Source: Isoptericola sp. (lineage in GTDB: Bacteria; Actinomycetota; Actinomycetes; Actinomycetales; Cellulomonadaceae). From it: a DNA stretch of 32,886 nucleotides. The position numbers and the translations under genes are program-made. The notes beneath the pieces are model-generated. The model did no database searches, was not told the origin of the DNA, and was given only the letters and a program-made list of their open reading frames with translations. The DNA lies in contig JAPSLD010000010.1 of NCBI GenBank assembly GCA_031181105.1, positions 1 to 32,886 on the forward strand. The letters run 5' to 3'. This document shows positions 14,855-23,110 of the stretch, piece after piece (within the stretch, counting starts at the first letter, position 1; each line of letters starts with the position of its first letter).

Positions 14855-15813
14855 CGCTGCTCCCCCTCGTAGTAGACGAGCCGGCGCGACACGACCAGCT
14901 GCACGGCCGTGACCAGCATGATGACGACGAAGAGCAACCACGCCAGCGCCGACGCGTACCCCATGTGGAGCTGCTCGAAGCCCTCGCGGAACAGGTAGAT
15001 CACGTAGAACAGCGCGGCGTCGTTCGAGTACGTCGAGTTGCCCGCGCCGAAGTACGCCGAGTAGGCCTCGGTGAACATCTGGAAGGCGGCGATGGTGTTG
15101 ACCACGGTGACGAAGAACAGCGCGCCGCTGATCATCGGCAGCGTGACCGTGCGCGTGCGGCGCCACCAGCCGGCGCCGTCGACGCGCGCGGCGTCGTACA
15201 GCTCGGCGGGCACGTCGCGCAGGGCGGCGAGCAGGATGATGACCGACGACCCGACGCTCCACAGGCTGATGAGCGCGAGGCCGGGCTTGATCCACGCCGC
15301 GTCGGTGGTCCACGAGGGCCCGTCGATGCCGAAGACCCCGAGCACCTCGTTGACCAGGCCGTACTGGCCGTTGAACAGCAGGAGCAGCAGCACGCCGACC
15401 GCGACCGGGGGCGTCATCTTCGGGATGAAGAACGCGGTGCGGAAGAAGCCGGCGGAGCGGCCCGCCTGGTTGAGCAGCAGCGCGAGCGCCAGCGCGACGA
15501 CGACGTAGAGCGGCACCTGGATGATCGTGTACTGCAGCGTGTTCCACAGGGCGAGCCGCACCTTCGGGTCGGTGGCCATGCGCTCGTAGTTCTCGGTCCC
15601 GACGAACGTCGGGTCGGTCAGCACGTCGTAGTCGGTGAGCGACAGGTACGCGCTGTACAGGATCGGCCACGCGGTGAACACGAGGAACCCGACGATCCAG
15701 GGGCTGATGAACCGCAGCCCCGCGTTGCGCTCGCGGCGTGCGCTCGGGGACGCCCTGCGGCGGCGCGACGGCGGTGCGGGCGCCGCCGCCGGAGCGGCGG
15801 CGGCCGACGTCAC
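14851..15813 (-). CDS. Carbohydrate ABC transporter permease, MalF type
   Basis: 320 aa. A cytoplasmic Ala/Pro/Arg-rich N-terminus of about 30 residues leads into RFISPWIVGFLVFTAWPILYSAYLSLTDYDVL, the standard first segment of MalF/UgpA-type permeases, with five further membrane helices. The EAA loop reads VPAELYDAARVDGAGWWRRTRTVTLPMIS. FFIPKMTPPVAVGVLLLLLFNGQYG is the typical periplasm-facing transmembrane region. GTG start overlapping the binding-protein stop by 4 nt (GTGA). Forms the channel with the MalG-type partner. Confidence 0.9.
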   Translation of the reverse strand: MTSAAAAPAAAPAPPSRRRRASPSARRERNAGLRFISPWIVGFLVFTAWPILYSAYLSLTDYDVLTDPTFVGTENYERMATDPKVRLALWNTLQYTIIQVPLYVVVALALALLLNQAGRSAGFFRTAFFIPKMTPPVAVGVLLLLLFNGQYGLVNEVLGVFGIDGPSWTTDAAWIKPGLALISLWSVGSSVIILLAALRDVPAELYDAARVDGAGWWRRTRTVTLPMISGALFFVTVVNTIAAFQMFTEAYSAYFGAGNSTYSNDAALFYVIYLFREGFEQLHMGYASALAWLLFVVIMLVTAVQLVVSRRLVYYEGEQR

Positions 15814-17192
15814 GAGGCGTCCTCCTCCCACTTCGCCCAGGCGGCGTCGAGGGCGGACTGGGCCTCCTCCTGCGCCTGGGCGAGCGCCTCGGCCGGCTCC
15901 TGCTGACCGTTGAGCACGCGGTTGACGGCGTCCTGCCACGCCGTCTCGAACTCGGCGTCGGCCGGGTTCGCGGGGAGGGTGAACGCGGCGTCGTTGGCCT
16001 CGTACATCGCGTCGATCGCGTCGGCCCACGGCTGCGGCGCGTCCGACGGCACGAGCTCGTCCCGGATGCGCTGGTCGGCCTCCTCGTTGCCGGTCAGGAC
16101 GCCGGTGAACACCAGGCCGTCCTGCTCGCGGTCGGCCGCACGCGCCTCGGCGGCCGCCAGCCAGGACTCCGTCTCGGTCATGGTCTTGGCGAACGCGCAC
16201 GCCGCCTGCGGGTTGGCGCTGCCGCGCGGGATCGCCCAGGCGGAACCGGTCGCGTAGGCGATCGCCTCGCCGTCGGGCCCGCGGAACGCGTCGAACGCGA
16301 GCGGGGCGTCCGGCGAGACCTCGTTGAGCACGTTGATGTACCACTGCTCCATGGGCATGGCGCCCAGCGCGCCGGAGGCGAACTGGTTCCCCGCGCCGAA
16401 GAAGTCGGCCGAGTCGCGGAACGTCTTGACGGCCGGGAACCCGCCCTGGGCGTCGTAGATGCCGACCGCGAACTCGAGCGCCTCGACGACGTCGGGGTCG
16501 TCGAGCTGCGCGGTCCGGCCGTCCTGCGAGAGCAGCTCCTTGCCGGCCGTCTTGGCCCACAGGGGCAGGAACTCGGGGAGCTTGGAGTCGTAGCCGATGA
16601 CGCTGAGCCGGCCGCCGTCGTCCTGCGCGATCGCCTCGCTCGCCGCCTGGATCGCCTCGCGGTCGGAGCCGTTGACGTCCTCGACGGTGAAGCCGGCGGC
16701 CTCGAGGAGGTCGGCGTTCGCCATCGTGACCTGGATCTGGTTGAACTCCGGGATGCCGAAGACCTGGTCGTCGAAGGTGACCTGGGCGAGCGCGGCGTCG
16801 CGGTAGGCGTCGACGTCGACGTCGTGGGCCTCGACGCACTCGTCGAGCGGGATGATCGCGCCGCGCGAGGCGAAGGTGCCGATCTGGTCGCGGTTCGCGT
16901 ACACGACGTCCGGCGGGTTCCCGGACGCGACGGCCGAGAGGAAGGCCTGGATGTCCAGCTCCCCCTCGGCGAGCCGGACGTCGACGTCGCCCAGCGCCTC
17001 GACCGCGCGGTCGTACCGGACCTGCGCGATCTCGTCCCCGGTGCCGAACCCCATGATCGACAGGCGGTCACCCGGGTCCGCCGCGAAGTCGACCCCCTCG
17101 GCGTCGTCCTCGGCCTGCGTGCCCTGCGCGCAGGCGGCGAGGGCGAGCGCCGCCGTGGCGGCGACGACGGTCGACGGCAGTGATCTGCGCAC
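15810..17192 (-). CDS. Extracellular sugar-binding lipoprotein of an ABC importer
   Basis: 460 aa. Type II signal peptide with lipobox LAAC (Cys21), so the protein is a membrane-anchored lipoprotein on the outer face. The mature part is a group I extracellular solute-binding protein: VASGNPPDVVYANRDQIGTFASRGAIIPLDE, then GALGAMPMEQWYINVL and GSAWAIPRGSANPQAACAFAKTMT. The GTG start at 17192 is supported by an AAGGAG sequence 7 nt upstream. First gene of a four-gene operon; an operator-like palindrome at 17272-17285 lies about 80 bp upstream. The C-terminus is Glu/Ala-rich and helical. The bound sugar cannot be predicted. Confidence 0.9.
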   Translation of the reverse strand: MRRSLPSTVVAATAALALAACAQGTQAEDDAEGVDFAADPGDRLSIMGFGTGDEIAQVRYDRAVEALGDVDVRLAEGELDIQAFLSAVASGNPPDVVYANRDQIGTFASRGAIIPLDECVEAHDVDVDAYRDAALAQVTFDDQVFGIPEFNQIQVTMANADLLEAAGFTVEDVNGSDREAIQAASEAIAQDDGGRLSVIGYDSKLPEFLPLWAKTAGKELLSQDGRTAQLDDPDVVEALEFAVGIYDAQGGFPAVKTFRDSADFFGAGNQFASGALGAMPMEQWYINVLNEVSPDAPLAFDAFRGPDGEAIAYATGSAWAIPRGSANPQAACAFAKTMTETESWLAAAEARAADREQDGLVFTGVLTGNEEADQRIRDELVPSDAPQPWADAIDAMYEANDAAFTLPANPADAEFETAWQDAVNRVLNGQQEPAEALAQAQEEAQSALDAAWAKWEEDAS

Positions 17193-17271
17193 GGTACCGC
17201 TCCTTCGAGACGCTCGCCGGCCGGATCTCGACCGGCAGAGTCACTCTCGGCCCGCTCCTGCCCACTCGCAC

Positions 17272-17285
17272 GAGAAGCGCTTCTC
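17272..17285. promoter_or_regulatory. LacI-family-type operator (perfect 14-bp palindrome)
   Basis: GAGAAGCGCTTCTC with the central CG step characteristic of LacI/GalR-family operators. It lies between the divergent ABC operon (80 bp to its start) and the DUF6328 gene (97 bp). No LacI-family gene is present in the window, so the repressor is encoded elsewhere. Regulation by substrate-induced derepression is inferred. Confidence 0.7.
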
Positions 17286-17382
17286 CCGGCGCGCGTGCGG
17301 GACGAGGTGGGTGCACCATGCACTCTCGGACCGGCACCCCCGGGACCGGCGGTCGGCCGGTGACGACGACGGAAGGAGCCCG

Positions 17383-17880
17383 ATGGCGGACGACGTGGCG
17401 GGGACGGGCGGGCCCTCGCACCGGCAGGGCAGGCGGGAGACCGTCGAGGAGCGCTCGGACCGCAACTGGGTCGAGCTGCTCCAGGAGCTGCGGGTCATGC
17501 AGACCGGCGTGCAGATCCTGACGGGCTTCCTGCTGACGCTGCCCTTCCAGCCCCGCTTCACGGACCTGGACTCCTACCAGCGCTCGGTCTACCTGGTGCT
17601 CGTGGTCCTGTCCGTGGGGACGACCGGCATGCTCGTCTCCCCCGTCGCGCTGCACCGGGCGCTCTTCCGCAAGCACCTCAAGCCCCAGACCGTCACGGGC
17701 GGGGACCGCATGACGCGCGTGGCGATCGTGCTCCTCGCCTTCGTGATGACCGGCACGGTGCTGCTGATCTTCGACGTCGTCGTCGACCGCACGGCGGGGC
17801 TGGTCGTGGGGGCGTCGGTGCTCGGGGTCCTGCTGTTCCTGTGGGCGGTCGTGCCCGTCCTGGTGCGCCGGCGCAGCTGA
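17383..17880 (+). CDS. DUF6328 family membrane protein
   Basis: 165 aa. A hydrophilic N-terminus of about 25 residues is followed by NWVELLQELRVMQTGVQILTGFLLTLPFQPRF, the DUF6328 hallmark, then hydrophobic segments (SVYLVLVVLSVGTTGMLVSPVAL; VAIVLLAFVMTGTVLLIFDVVV; LVVGASVLGVLLFLWAVVPVLV), giving four transmembrane helices. Function unknown in the family. ATG at 17383 follows GGAAGGAG by 5 nt. Divergent from the sugar ABC operon, with the palindromes at 17272-17285 and 17311-17323 in the shared upstream region. Confidence 0.85.
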   Translation: MADDVAGTGGPSHRQGRRETVEERSDRNWVELLQELRVMQTGVQILTGFLLTLPFQPRFTDLDSYQRSVYLVLVVLSVGTTGMLVSPVALHRALFRKHLKPQTVTGGDRMTRVAIVLLAFVMTGTVLLIFDVVVDRTAGLVVGASVLGVLLFLWAVVPVLVRRRS

Positions 17881-17896
17881 GCCGCGCCCGGCGCGC

Positions 17897-17919
17897 CGCC
17901 GCACCAGGACGGTGCGGCG
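17897..17919. terminator. Bidirectional hairpin terminator
   Basis: 9-bp perfect stem (17897-17905 with 17911-17919) and a 5-nt loop, between the stops of the convergent DUF6328 and CBU_0592-like genes. No U-tract. Confidence 0.6.
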
Positions 17920-17932
17920 TCGTCAGGCGGCG

Positions 17933-18331
17933 TCAGGCGGCGAGGTCGACCGGAGCCGGTGCGGCGTCGTCGCGCCGGCCCAGCTCCGTCACGGGCAGCG
18001 GTCGCTGCTCCGACGGGTGCTCCGGCCGGTCCTCCGAGGGGTGCTCCGGCCGCTCGGTCGTCCGCGCGCGGGTCTCGCGCTGGGCGCGGGCGATGGCGAC
18101 GAGCGCCTGGGTGCCGATGAGCATCCACGCCGCGTTCGCCGCCGCGGACGGCCACACGCCGTTGACCGCCGCGACGAGGAACATCAGCGTCGCGCCGCAC
18201 ATGTTCGCGACCTGGAACGGCAGCGAGCTGGGCGACCACCGGCCCCGGGTGACCATGCCGTAGGCGACGAGCCCGGCGACCGCACCGAGCCAGCCGAGGG
18301 CGGTGACCAGGGTCAGCATCGTGAACGACAT
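17933..18331 (-). CDS. CBU_0592-like small membrane protein
   Basis: 132 aa. Three hydrophobic segments from residue 4: MLTLVTALGWLGAVAGLVAYGMV, a following LPFQVANMCGATLMFLVAAVNG, and AAANAAWMLIGTQALVAIA. The G-W-x-G...Y and AAWMLIG patterns match the CBU_0592/YgjV-like group; function unknown. The remaining about 50 residues form a charged cytoplasmic tail with a short repeat (RPEHPSED/RPEHPSEQ). ATG at 18331 is preceded by CAGGAGG with good spacing; a longer frame upstream lacks support. Confidence 0.7.
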   Translation of the reverse strand: MSFTMLTLVTALGWLGAVAGLVAYGMVTRGRWSPSSLPFQVANMCGATLMFLVAAVNGVWPSAAANAAWMLIGTQALVAIARAQRETRARTTERPEHPSEDRPEHPSEQRPLPVTELGRRDDAAPAPVDLAA

Positions 18332-18501
18332 GCGAGCCTCCTGGCAGCACGACGTCGTGGCGCGCCTGCGCGCGTCACGGGGAGGAACGGGATGAGGTGA
18401 CGCCGTCGGACCCTGTGGGTGGTGGACCCCGGGCGGCGCCACGACCATGGTGCGGCACACGATCGCTTCAGCGCAATCGAATCCTTCTGCATCCAGCCAG
18501 T

Positions 18502-18507
18502 TAGCAT
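18502..18507 (+). promoter_or_regulatory. -10 element of a leaderless promoter (LysR gene)
   Basis: TAGCAT, exactly 6 nt before the ATG at 18514; no Shine-Dalgarno sequence in between. Confidence 0.5.
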
Positions 18508-18513
18508 TGCTAC

Positions 18514-19422
18514 ATGGCAACCGACCCACGCAGACTTGCCTTCCTCCTTGCCGTGCACCGCGCCGGAGGCGTGCTCGCGGCAGCAGATCTTCTGCATGTC
18601 ACCCCGTCCGCGGTGTCGCAGCAGATCGCTCGGCTCGAGGCCGAGGAGGGGTACGCCGTCCTCGACCGCGGGCCGCGCGGCGTGACCCTGACCGCCGCCG
18701 GCCGGGTGCTCGCCGACGTGGCCGAGCGCATCGAGGCGGAGCTCATCGAGGCACGGCAGGCGATCGCCGCGCTCGGCGAGGGGGTGACGGGCCGCGTCAC
18801 CCTGGGCGCGTTCCAGACGGCGATCCGGGCGGTCGTCGCGCCCACCCTGACCGGTCTGGCCGAGGTGCACCCCGGCGTCGAGGTCGACGTCCGCGAGCAC
18901 GAGCCCGCGGAGGCGCAGCGCATGCTCCGTGCCGGCGACCTCGACGTCGTGCTGCTCGAGCGCGACGTGGACGTGGACGCGCCGGCGCCGCGAGGGGCGC
19001 ACGACGTGCCGCTGCTCGACGAGCCGTGGCGGCTCGTGATCCCGGCCTCCATGCCGACCCCGGAGCGCATCGACGACCTGCGGGACGCGACGTGGCTCGG
19101 GCCGGAGGCCGGTACGGCGGCCGACCGTGCGCTCCGCCGCCTCTCGCGCACGCTCGGGACGACGCTCGCGACGCGTCACGCCTACTTCGACTTCGACACC
19201 GCGCTCGCGCTGGTCGCCGCGGGCCAGGGCGTGGCCATGCTGCCCGCGCTCGCCCTGCAGGGCGGTGAGAGCCTCGAGGGCGTCGAGGTCGTCGGCCTCG
19301 CCGGCCTCGGCACCCGGCGTCTCGTCGTGCGGCACCGTGCCACCCGGCACGAGCCCAGCCGCGCGGTGCGCGCCGTCGTCGACGCGATGCTCGACGTCGC
19401 ACGCAACCTCGAGCTGGTCTAG
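18514..19422 (+). CDS. LysR family transcriptional regulator
   Basis: 302 aa. The N-terminal winged HTH (about 5-62) reads LAFLLAVHRAGGVLAAADLL followed by HVTPSAVSQQIARLE, then the linker helix and a substrate-binding domain (about 88-295) with the VTLGAFQTAIRAVVAPTLTGL strand-helix start. LysR proteins bind as tetramers upstream of target genes and respond to a small co-inducer. The target is not evident: the upstream neighbour is on the other strand (CBU_0592-like) and the glycine-cleavage operon downstream has its own riboswitch. Start ATG matches a leaderless layout. Confidence 0.9.
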   Translation: MATDPRRLAFLLAVHRAGGVLAAADLLHVTPSAVSQQIARLEAEEGYAVLDRGPRGVTLTAAGRVLADVAERIEAELIEARQAIAALGEGVTGRVTLGAFQTAIRAVVAPTLTGLAEVHPGVEVDVREHEPAEAQRMLRAGDLDVVLLERDVDVDAPAPRGAHDVPLLDEPWRLVIPASMPTPERIDDLRDATWLGPEAGTAADRALRRLSRTLGTTLATRHAYFDFDTALALVAAGQGVAMLPALALQGGESLEGVEVVGLAGLGTRRLVVRHRATRHEPSRAVRAVVDAMLDVARNLELV

Positions 19423-19589
19423 CGGACCCGTGACGCCGGGGTGAACTTCCCGGGCGGGCGGGGTGAAAGGGGTCGCCGGCCGCCCCGGAGCGGCCCGCGC
19501 GGGCGTACGTTCACGGACGAGGGACGGACCGGCTCGACCGACTCGCCGGGCCGCCCCGCCCGACCGCCCCGCCCGACGAGGAGGTGCAC

Positions 19590-19703
19590 GTGGGAGCAAC
19601 GCTCGAGAACCAGCCCGCCGTGCCGGACGCCACGAGCGGGTCCCAGCAGCTCTTCCCCCGCCCTGGCGACGCCTGTCGGGGTACCGTCGAGCTCGAGGAG
19701 TAG
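19590..19703 (+). CDS. Small ORF, 37 aa, unrecognised
   Basis: GTG at 19590 preceded by AGGAGG with a 5-nt spacer, stop TAG at 19701. The peptide begins VGATLENQPAVPDATSGSQQ and ends GDACRGTVELEE, with a single Cys, no hydrophobic segment and several Pro. I do not recognise it. It is alone between the LysR gene and the hairpins that precede the glycine riboswitch. The strong Shine-Dalgarno sequence and hairpins just after its stop favour a real transcript; chance in high-G+C DNA remains possible. Confidence 0.4.
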   Translation: MGATLENQPAVPDATSGSQQLFPRPGDACRGTVELEE

Positions 19704-19725
19704 CGCCTCGCTCGGCCCAAGGTCG

Positions 19726-19750
19726 GCGGACCGGCCCCCGGTCGGTCCGC
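19726..19750 (+). terminator. Hairpin after the small ORF
   Basis: 8-bp perfect stem 19726-19733 with 19743-19750 and a 9-nt loop, 23 nt after the small ORF stop. No U-tract. Confidence 0.5.
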
Positions 19751-19760
19751 GCGGTGGGGG

Positions 19761-19793
19761 CACCCCGCGCGCCCGCCCCCGGTGCGCGGGGTG
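19761..19793 (+). terminator. Second hairpin, insulating the gcv promoter
   Basis: 10-bp perfect stem 19761-19770 with 19784-19793 around a 13-nt C-rich loop. With the preceding hairpin it probably ends upstream transcription before the glycine riboswitch. Confidence 0.5.
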
Positions 19794-19830
19794 TACCCAT
19801 GCCCGGGCCCTTCCCCGGCCGGCGGGCGGG

Positions 19831-19836
19831 TAGGAT
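19831..19836 (+). promoter_or_regulatory. Candidate -10 element of the gcv operon
   Basis: TAGGAT about 33 nt before the first riboswitch aptamer; the same hexamer forms the clear promoter at 25877. No convincing -35 is visible. Confidence 0.4.
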
Positions 19837-19867
19837 CCACCTCACAACGCAACACGCCGCTCGAACC

Positions 19868-20122
19868 GCGACGGGAGAGTCCGGCGGACCTGGCAGCAGG
19901 GCCGTCGGCGCCGAAGGAGCAAGCCCCTCCCCGGGAATCTCTCAGGCCCCCGTACCGTCGTGGCGAGGCAACTCTGGAAAGCGGCCCGTCCGACGTCGTA
20001 CGACGCCGGCGGGCCCACCGACGGTGCAAGTCGGCGCGCCCCGTCCAGGCGGACCGACAAATCTCTCAGGTCGACGTGCGACCCGGGCTCCCGCCCGGCG
20101 CGGTCCGATGACAGAGCGGGGA
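19868..20122 (+). promoter_or_regulatory. Tandem glycine riboswitch (gcvT motif, two aptamers)
   Basis: Two consecutive glycine aptamers. The first has ACGGGAGAGTCC (19871 on), CGAAGGAGCAAGCCC (about 19912-19926), AATCTCTCAGG (about 19936-19946) and ACTCTGGAAAGC (about 19971-19982). The second has CCGACGGTGCAAGTC (about 20018-20032), AATCTCTCAGGTC (about 20060-20072) and GATGACAGAG (about 20107-20116). These are the conserved core sequences of the class. It precedes gcvP directly, so glycine binding should switch on the glycine cleavage operon. Confidence 0.95.
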
Positions 20123-20140
20123 GGGACTGCTCGTCCCCGC
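20116..20140 (+). promoter_or_regulatory. Hairpin overlapping the 3' end of aptamer II (likely expression platform)
   Basis: 7-bp stem 20116-20122 with 20134-20140. Its left arm is the tail of the second aptamer, so aptamer folding and this hairpin can compete. It lies 36 nt before the gcvP start and has no U-tract, so it may act on elongation or ribosome access. Confidence 0.45.
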
Positions 20141-20175
20141 CCGCCTGCCGGCCCGACCCACACGGAGCGCTCGAC

Positions 20176-23088
20176 GTGACCCACTCCCCCGCGGGACCCT
20201 CCGCGTACGACCCCGACGTCTTCGCCGACCGTCACGTCGGTCCGCGCGGACGCGAGGTCCGCACGATGCTCGACCAGCTCGGCTACGAGAGCCTCGACGA
20301 CCTGGTCGACGCGGCGGTGCCCACGACCATCCGCACCGACCGCCCGCTCGACCTGCCCGCGGCGCGCAGCGAGGCCGAGGTCCTCGACCACCTGCGTGAC
20401 ATCGCGGCGAAGAACCAGGTGAAGAGGCAGATGATCGGCCTCGGGTACTACGGCACGGTCACTCCCCCGGTCATCCGCCGCAACGTCCTCGAGTCCCCCG
20501 CCTGGTACACCGCGTACACCCCGTACCAGCCCGAGATCTCGCAGGGCCGGCTCGAGGCGCTGCTCAACTTCCAGCAGGTCGTCGAGGACCTGACCGGCCT
20601 CGAGATCGCGGGCGCCTCGCTGCTCGACGAGGCCACCGCGGTCGCCGAGGCCGTCGCGCTCATGTGGCGCGCGTCGCGCGCCAGGAGCGGCTACGTCGTG
20701 CTCGACACCGAGCTGTTCGGCCAGAGCCTCGCCGTCACGCGCGGCCGCGCCGAGGCGATCGGGCTCCCCGTGGTCGTCACGTCTCTCGACGACGGTCTCG
20801 CCGCCGGCCTCGAGGCGTTCGTGGCCGGTGGCGGAGAGCTCCCGGAGGGCGACCTCGTCGGCGTCGTGCTCCAGCAGACCGGCGCGTCCGGGCGCGTCCT
20901 CGACGCGCGGGCCGTGGTCGCCGAGGCCAAGGAGCGCGGCGCGCTCGTCACCATGGCGACCGACCCGCTCGCGCTGACGCTCCTCGTCTCGCCGGGCGAG
21001 CTCGGGGCGGACGTCGCCGTCGGGTCCGCGCAGCGGTTCGGTGTCCCGCTGTTCTACGGCGGACCGCACGCGGCCTACATGGCCGTGCGCAAGGGCCTCG
21101 AGCGGCAGCTGCCCGGCCGGCTCGTGGGCGTGTCGGTCGACGCCGACGGCGCCACGGCCTACCGCCTCGCGCTCGCCACGCGGGAGCAGCACATCCGGCG
21201 CGAGAAGGCGACGAGCAACATCTGCACCGCCCAGGCGCTCCTGGCGATCGTCGCGTCGATGTACGCGGTCTACCACGGCCCCGAGGGCCTCCGCGCGATC
21301 GGCGAGCGCGTGCACGGGCACGCGGTGACGATCGCCGCGGGCCTGCGGGCCGCGGGCACCGCCGTCGAGCACGACGTCTTCTTCGACACCGTCCGCGTCG
21401 CCGTCCCCGGCCGCGCCGCCGCGATCGGCGCGGCGGCCGTCGAGGCGGGGTACAACCTGTACATCGCCGACGCTGATCATGTACAGATCGCGTGCGACGA
21501 GACGACCACCAGCGCCGACGTCGAGGCCGTCCTCGCGCTCTTCGGCGCCGCGGCGGGCGACGCCGCGGAGGACCTCGGCCTGCCCGAGGCGCTCCTGCGG
21601 ACCACGGGCTACCTGACCCACCCGGTCTTCCACCAGCACCGCTCCGAGACGTCGATGCTGCGCTACCTGCGCTCCCTCAGCGACAAGGACCTGGCGCTCG
21701 ACCGCACGATGATCCCGCTCGGCTCGTGCACCATGAAGCTCAACGCGACCGCGGAGATGGAGCCCATCAGCTGGCCCCAGCTCGCCGACATCCATCCCTA
21801 CGCGCCGGCCGACCAGACGCGCGGCTACGCCGAGCTCGTCGAGCGGCTCGAGGCGCAGCTGGCCGAGATCACGGGCTACGCGGCCGTGTCGGTGCAGCCG
21901 AACGCCGGCTCGCAGGGCGAGCTCGCGGGGCTGCTCGCGATCAAGGCCTACCACGCGTCGCGGGGCGAGTCCGCACGCGACATCGTCCTCATCCCGGCCT
22001 CCGCGCACGGCACCAACGCGGCGTCGGCCGCCCTGGCGGGCCTGCGGGTCGAGGTGGTCGCCACGGCGGACGACGGCGAGATCCTGCTCGACGACCTGCG
22101 CGCCAAGCTGGACCAGCACGGTGAGCTGGTGGCCGGGATCATGATCACCTACCCCTCGACACACGGGGTCTACGAGGAGCACGTGCGCGAGGTCTGCGAC
22201 CTTGTACACGCCGCAGGCGGTCAGGTGTACATCGACGGCGCGAACCTCAACGCGCTCGTGGGCCTGGCGCGGCCGGGAGAGTTCGGGGGCGACGTCTCGC
22301 ACCTCAACCTGCACAAGACGTTCTGCATCCCGCACGGCGGCGGTGGCCCGGGCGTGGGCCCGGTCGCGGTGGCCGAGCACCTGGTCCCGTTCCTCCCCGG
22401 CGACCCGACGCCGGGGGCCGGCGACCCCGCGCCGGGGAGCACGCCGCCGGTCTCGGCGGCGCCGCACGGCTCGGCAGGCATCCTGCCGATCTCTTACGCG
22501 TACCTGGCGCTCATGGGCCCGGACGGCCTGACCGAGGCGTCCAAGGCCGCGGTCCTCACCGCCAACTACGTCGCGTCGCGCCTGGACGGGCACTTCCCCG
22601 TGCTCTACTCGGGCGCGAACGGCCTCGTGGCGCACGAGTGCATCCTCGACCTGCGCCAGATCACGGCCGAGACCGGCGTGACCGCCGAGGACGTGGCGAA
22701 GCGGCTCATCGACTACGGCTTCCACGCCCCGACGATGTCGTTCCCCGTCGCGGGCACCCTCATGGTCGAGCCGACCGAGAGCGAGGACCTCGCGGAGCTC
22801 GACCGCTTCGTCGATGCGATGATCGCCATCCGCGGCGAGATCGACGCCGTCGCGGCCGGCCGCTGGCCACTGGAGGACTCGCCCCTGCGCAACGCCCCGC
22901 ACACCGCGGCGTCGGTCATGGCGGACGAGTGGACCCGGCCCTACCCGCGCGAGCTCGCCGCGTTCCCCGTCGCGAGCCTGCGCCGGGCCAAGTACTGGTC
23001 GCCGGTGCGTCGCATCGACGGCGCGAAGGGCGACCGCAACCTCGTGTGCGCCTGCCCGCCGCCCGAGGCCTTCGCCGAGACCCGCTGA
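20176..23088 (+). CDS. gcvP: Glycine dehydrogenase (decarboxylating), P protein of the glycine cleavage system
   Basis: 970 aa, normal length for the single-chain P protein. It decarboxylates glycine with PLP and transfers the aminomethyl group to lipoyl-H protein. The N-terminal half begins with [14 protein letters not shown], then [22 protein letters not shown] and [20 protein letters not shown]. The C-terminal half carries [13 protein letters not shown] and the PLP-lysine motif [18 protein letters not shown], with Lys714. GTG at 20176 is preceded by GGAG about 9 nt upstream and starts just before the conserved N-terminus. First gene of gcvP-gcvT-gcvH under the glycine riboswitch; gcvT follows 22 nt later. 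Confidence 0.97.
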   Translation: MTHSPAGPSAYDPDVFADRHVGPRGREVRTMLDQLGYESLDDLVDAAVPTTIRTDRPLDLPAARSEAEVLDHLRDIAAKNQVKRQMIGLGYYGTVTPPVIRRNVLESPAWYTAYTPYQPEISQGRLEALLNFQQVVEDLTGLEIAGASLLDEATAVAEAVALMWRASRARSGYVVLDTELFGQSLAVTRGRAEAIGLPVVVTSLDDGLAAGLEAFVAGGGELPEGDLVGVVLQQTGASGRVLDARAVVAEAKERGALVTMATDPLALTLLVSPGELGADVAVGSAQRFGVPLFYGGPHAAYMAVRKGLERQLPGRLVGVSVDADGATAYRLALATREQHIRREKATSNICTAQALLAIVASMYAVYHGPEGLRAIGERVHGHAVTIAAGLRAAGTAVEHDVFFDTVRVAVPGRAAAIGAAAVEAGYNLYIADADHVQIACDETTTSADVEAVLALFGAAAGDAAEDLGLPEALLRTTGYLTHPVFHQHRSETSMLRYLRSLSDKDLALDRTMIPLGSCTMKLNATAEMEPISWPQLADIHPYAPADQTRGYAELVERLEAQLAEITGYAAVSVQPNAGSQGELAGLLAIKAYHASRGESARDIVLIPASAHGTNAASAALAGLRVEVVATADDGEILLDDLRAKLDQHGELVAGIMITYPSTHGVYEEHVREVCDLVHAAGGQVYIDGANLNALVGLARPGEFGGDVSHLNLHKTFCIPHGGGGPGVGPVAVAEHLVPFLPGDPTPGAGDPAPGSTPPVSAAPHGSAGILPISYAYLALMGPDGLTEASKAAVLTANYVASRLDGHFPVLYSGANGLVAHECILDLRQITAETGVTAEDVAKRLIDYGFHAPTMSFPVAGTLMVEPTESEDLAELDRFVDAMIAIRGEIDAVAAGRWPLEDSPLRNAPHTAASVMADEWTRPYPRELAAFPVASLRRAKYWSPVRRIDGAKGDRNLVCACPPPEAFAETR

Positions 23089-23110
23089 TCCCGACGAGCA
23101 GACTGGAGCC

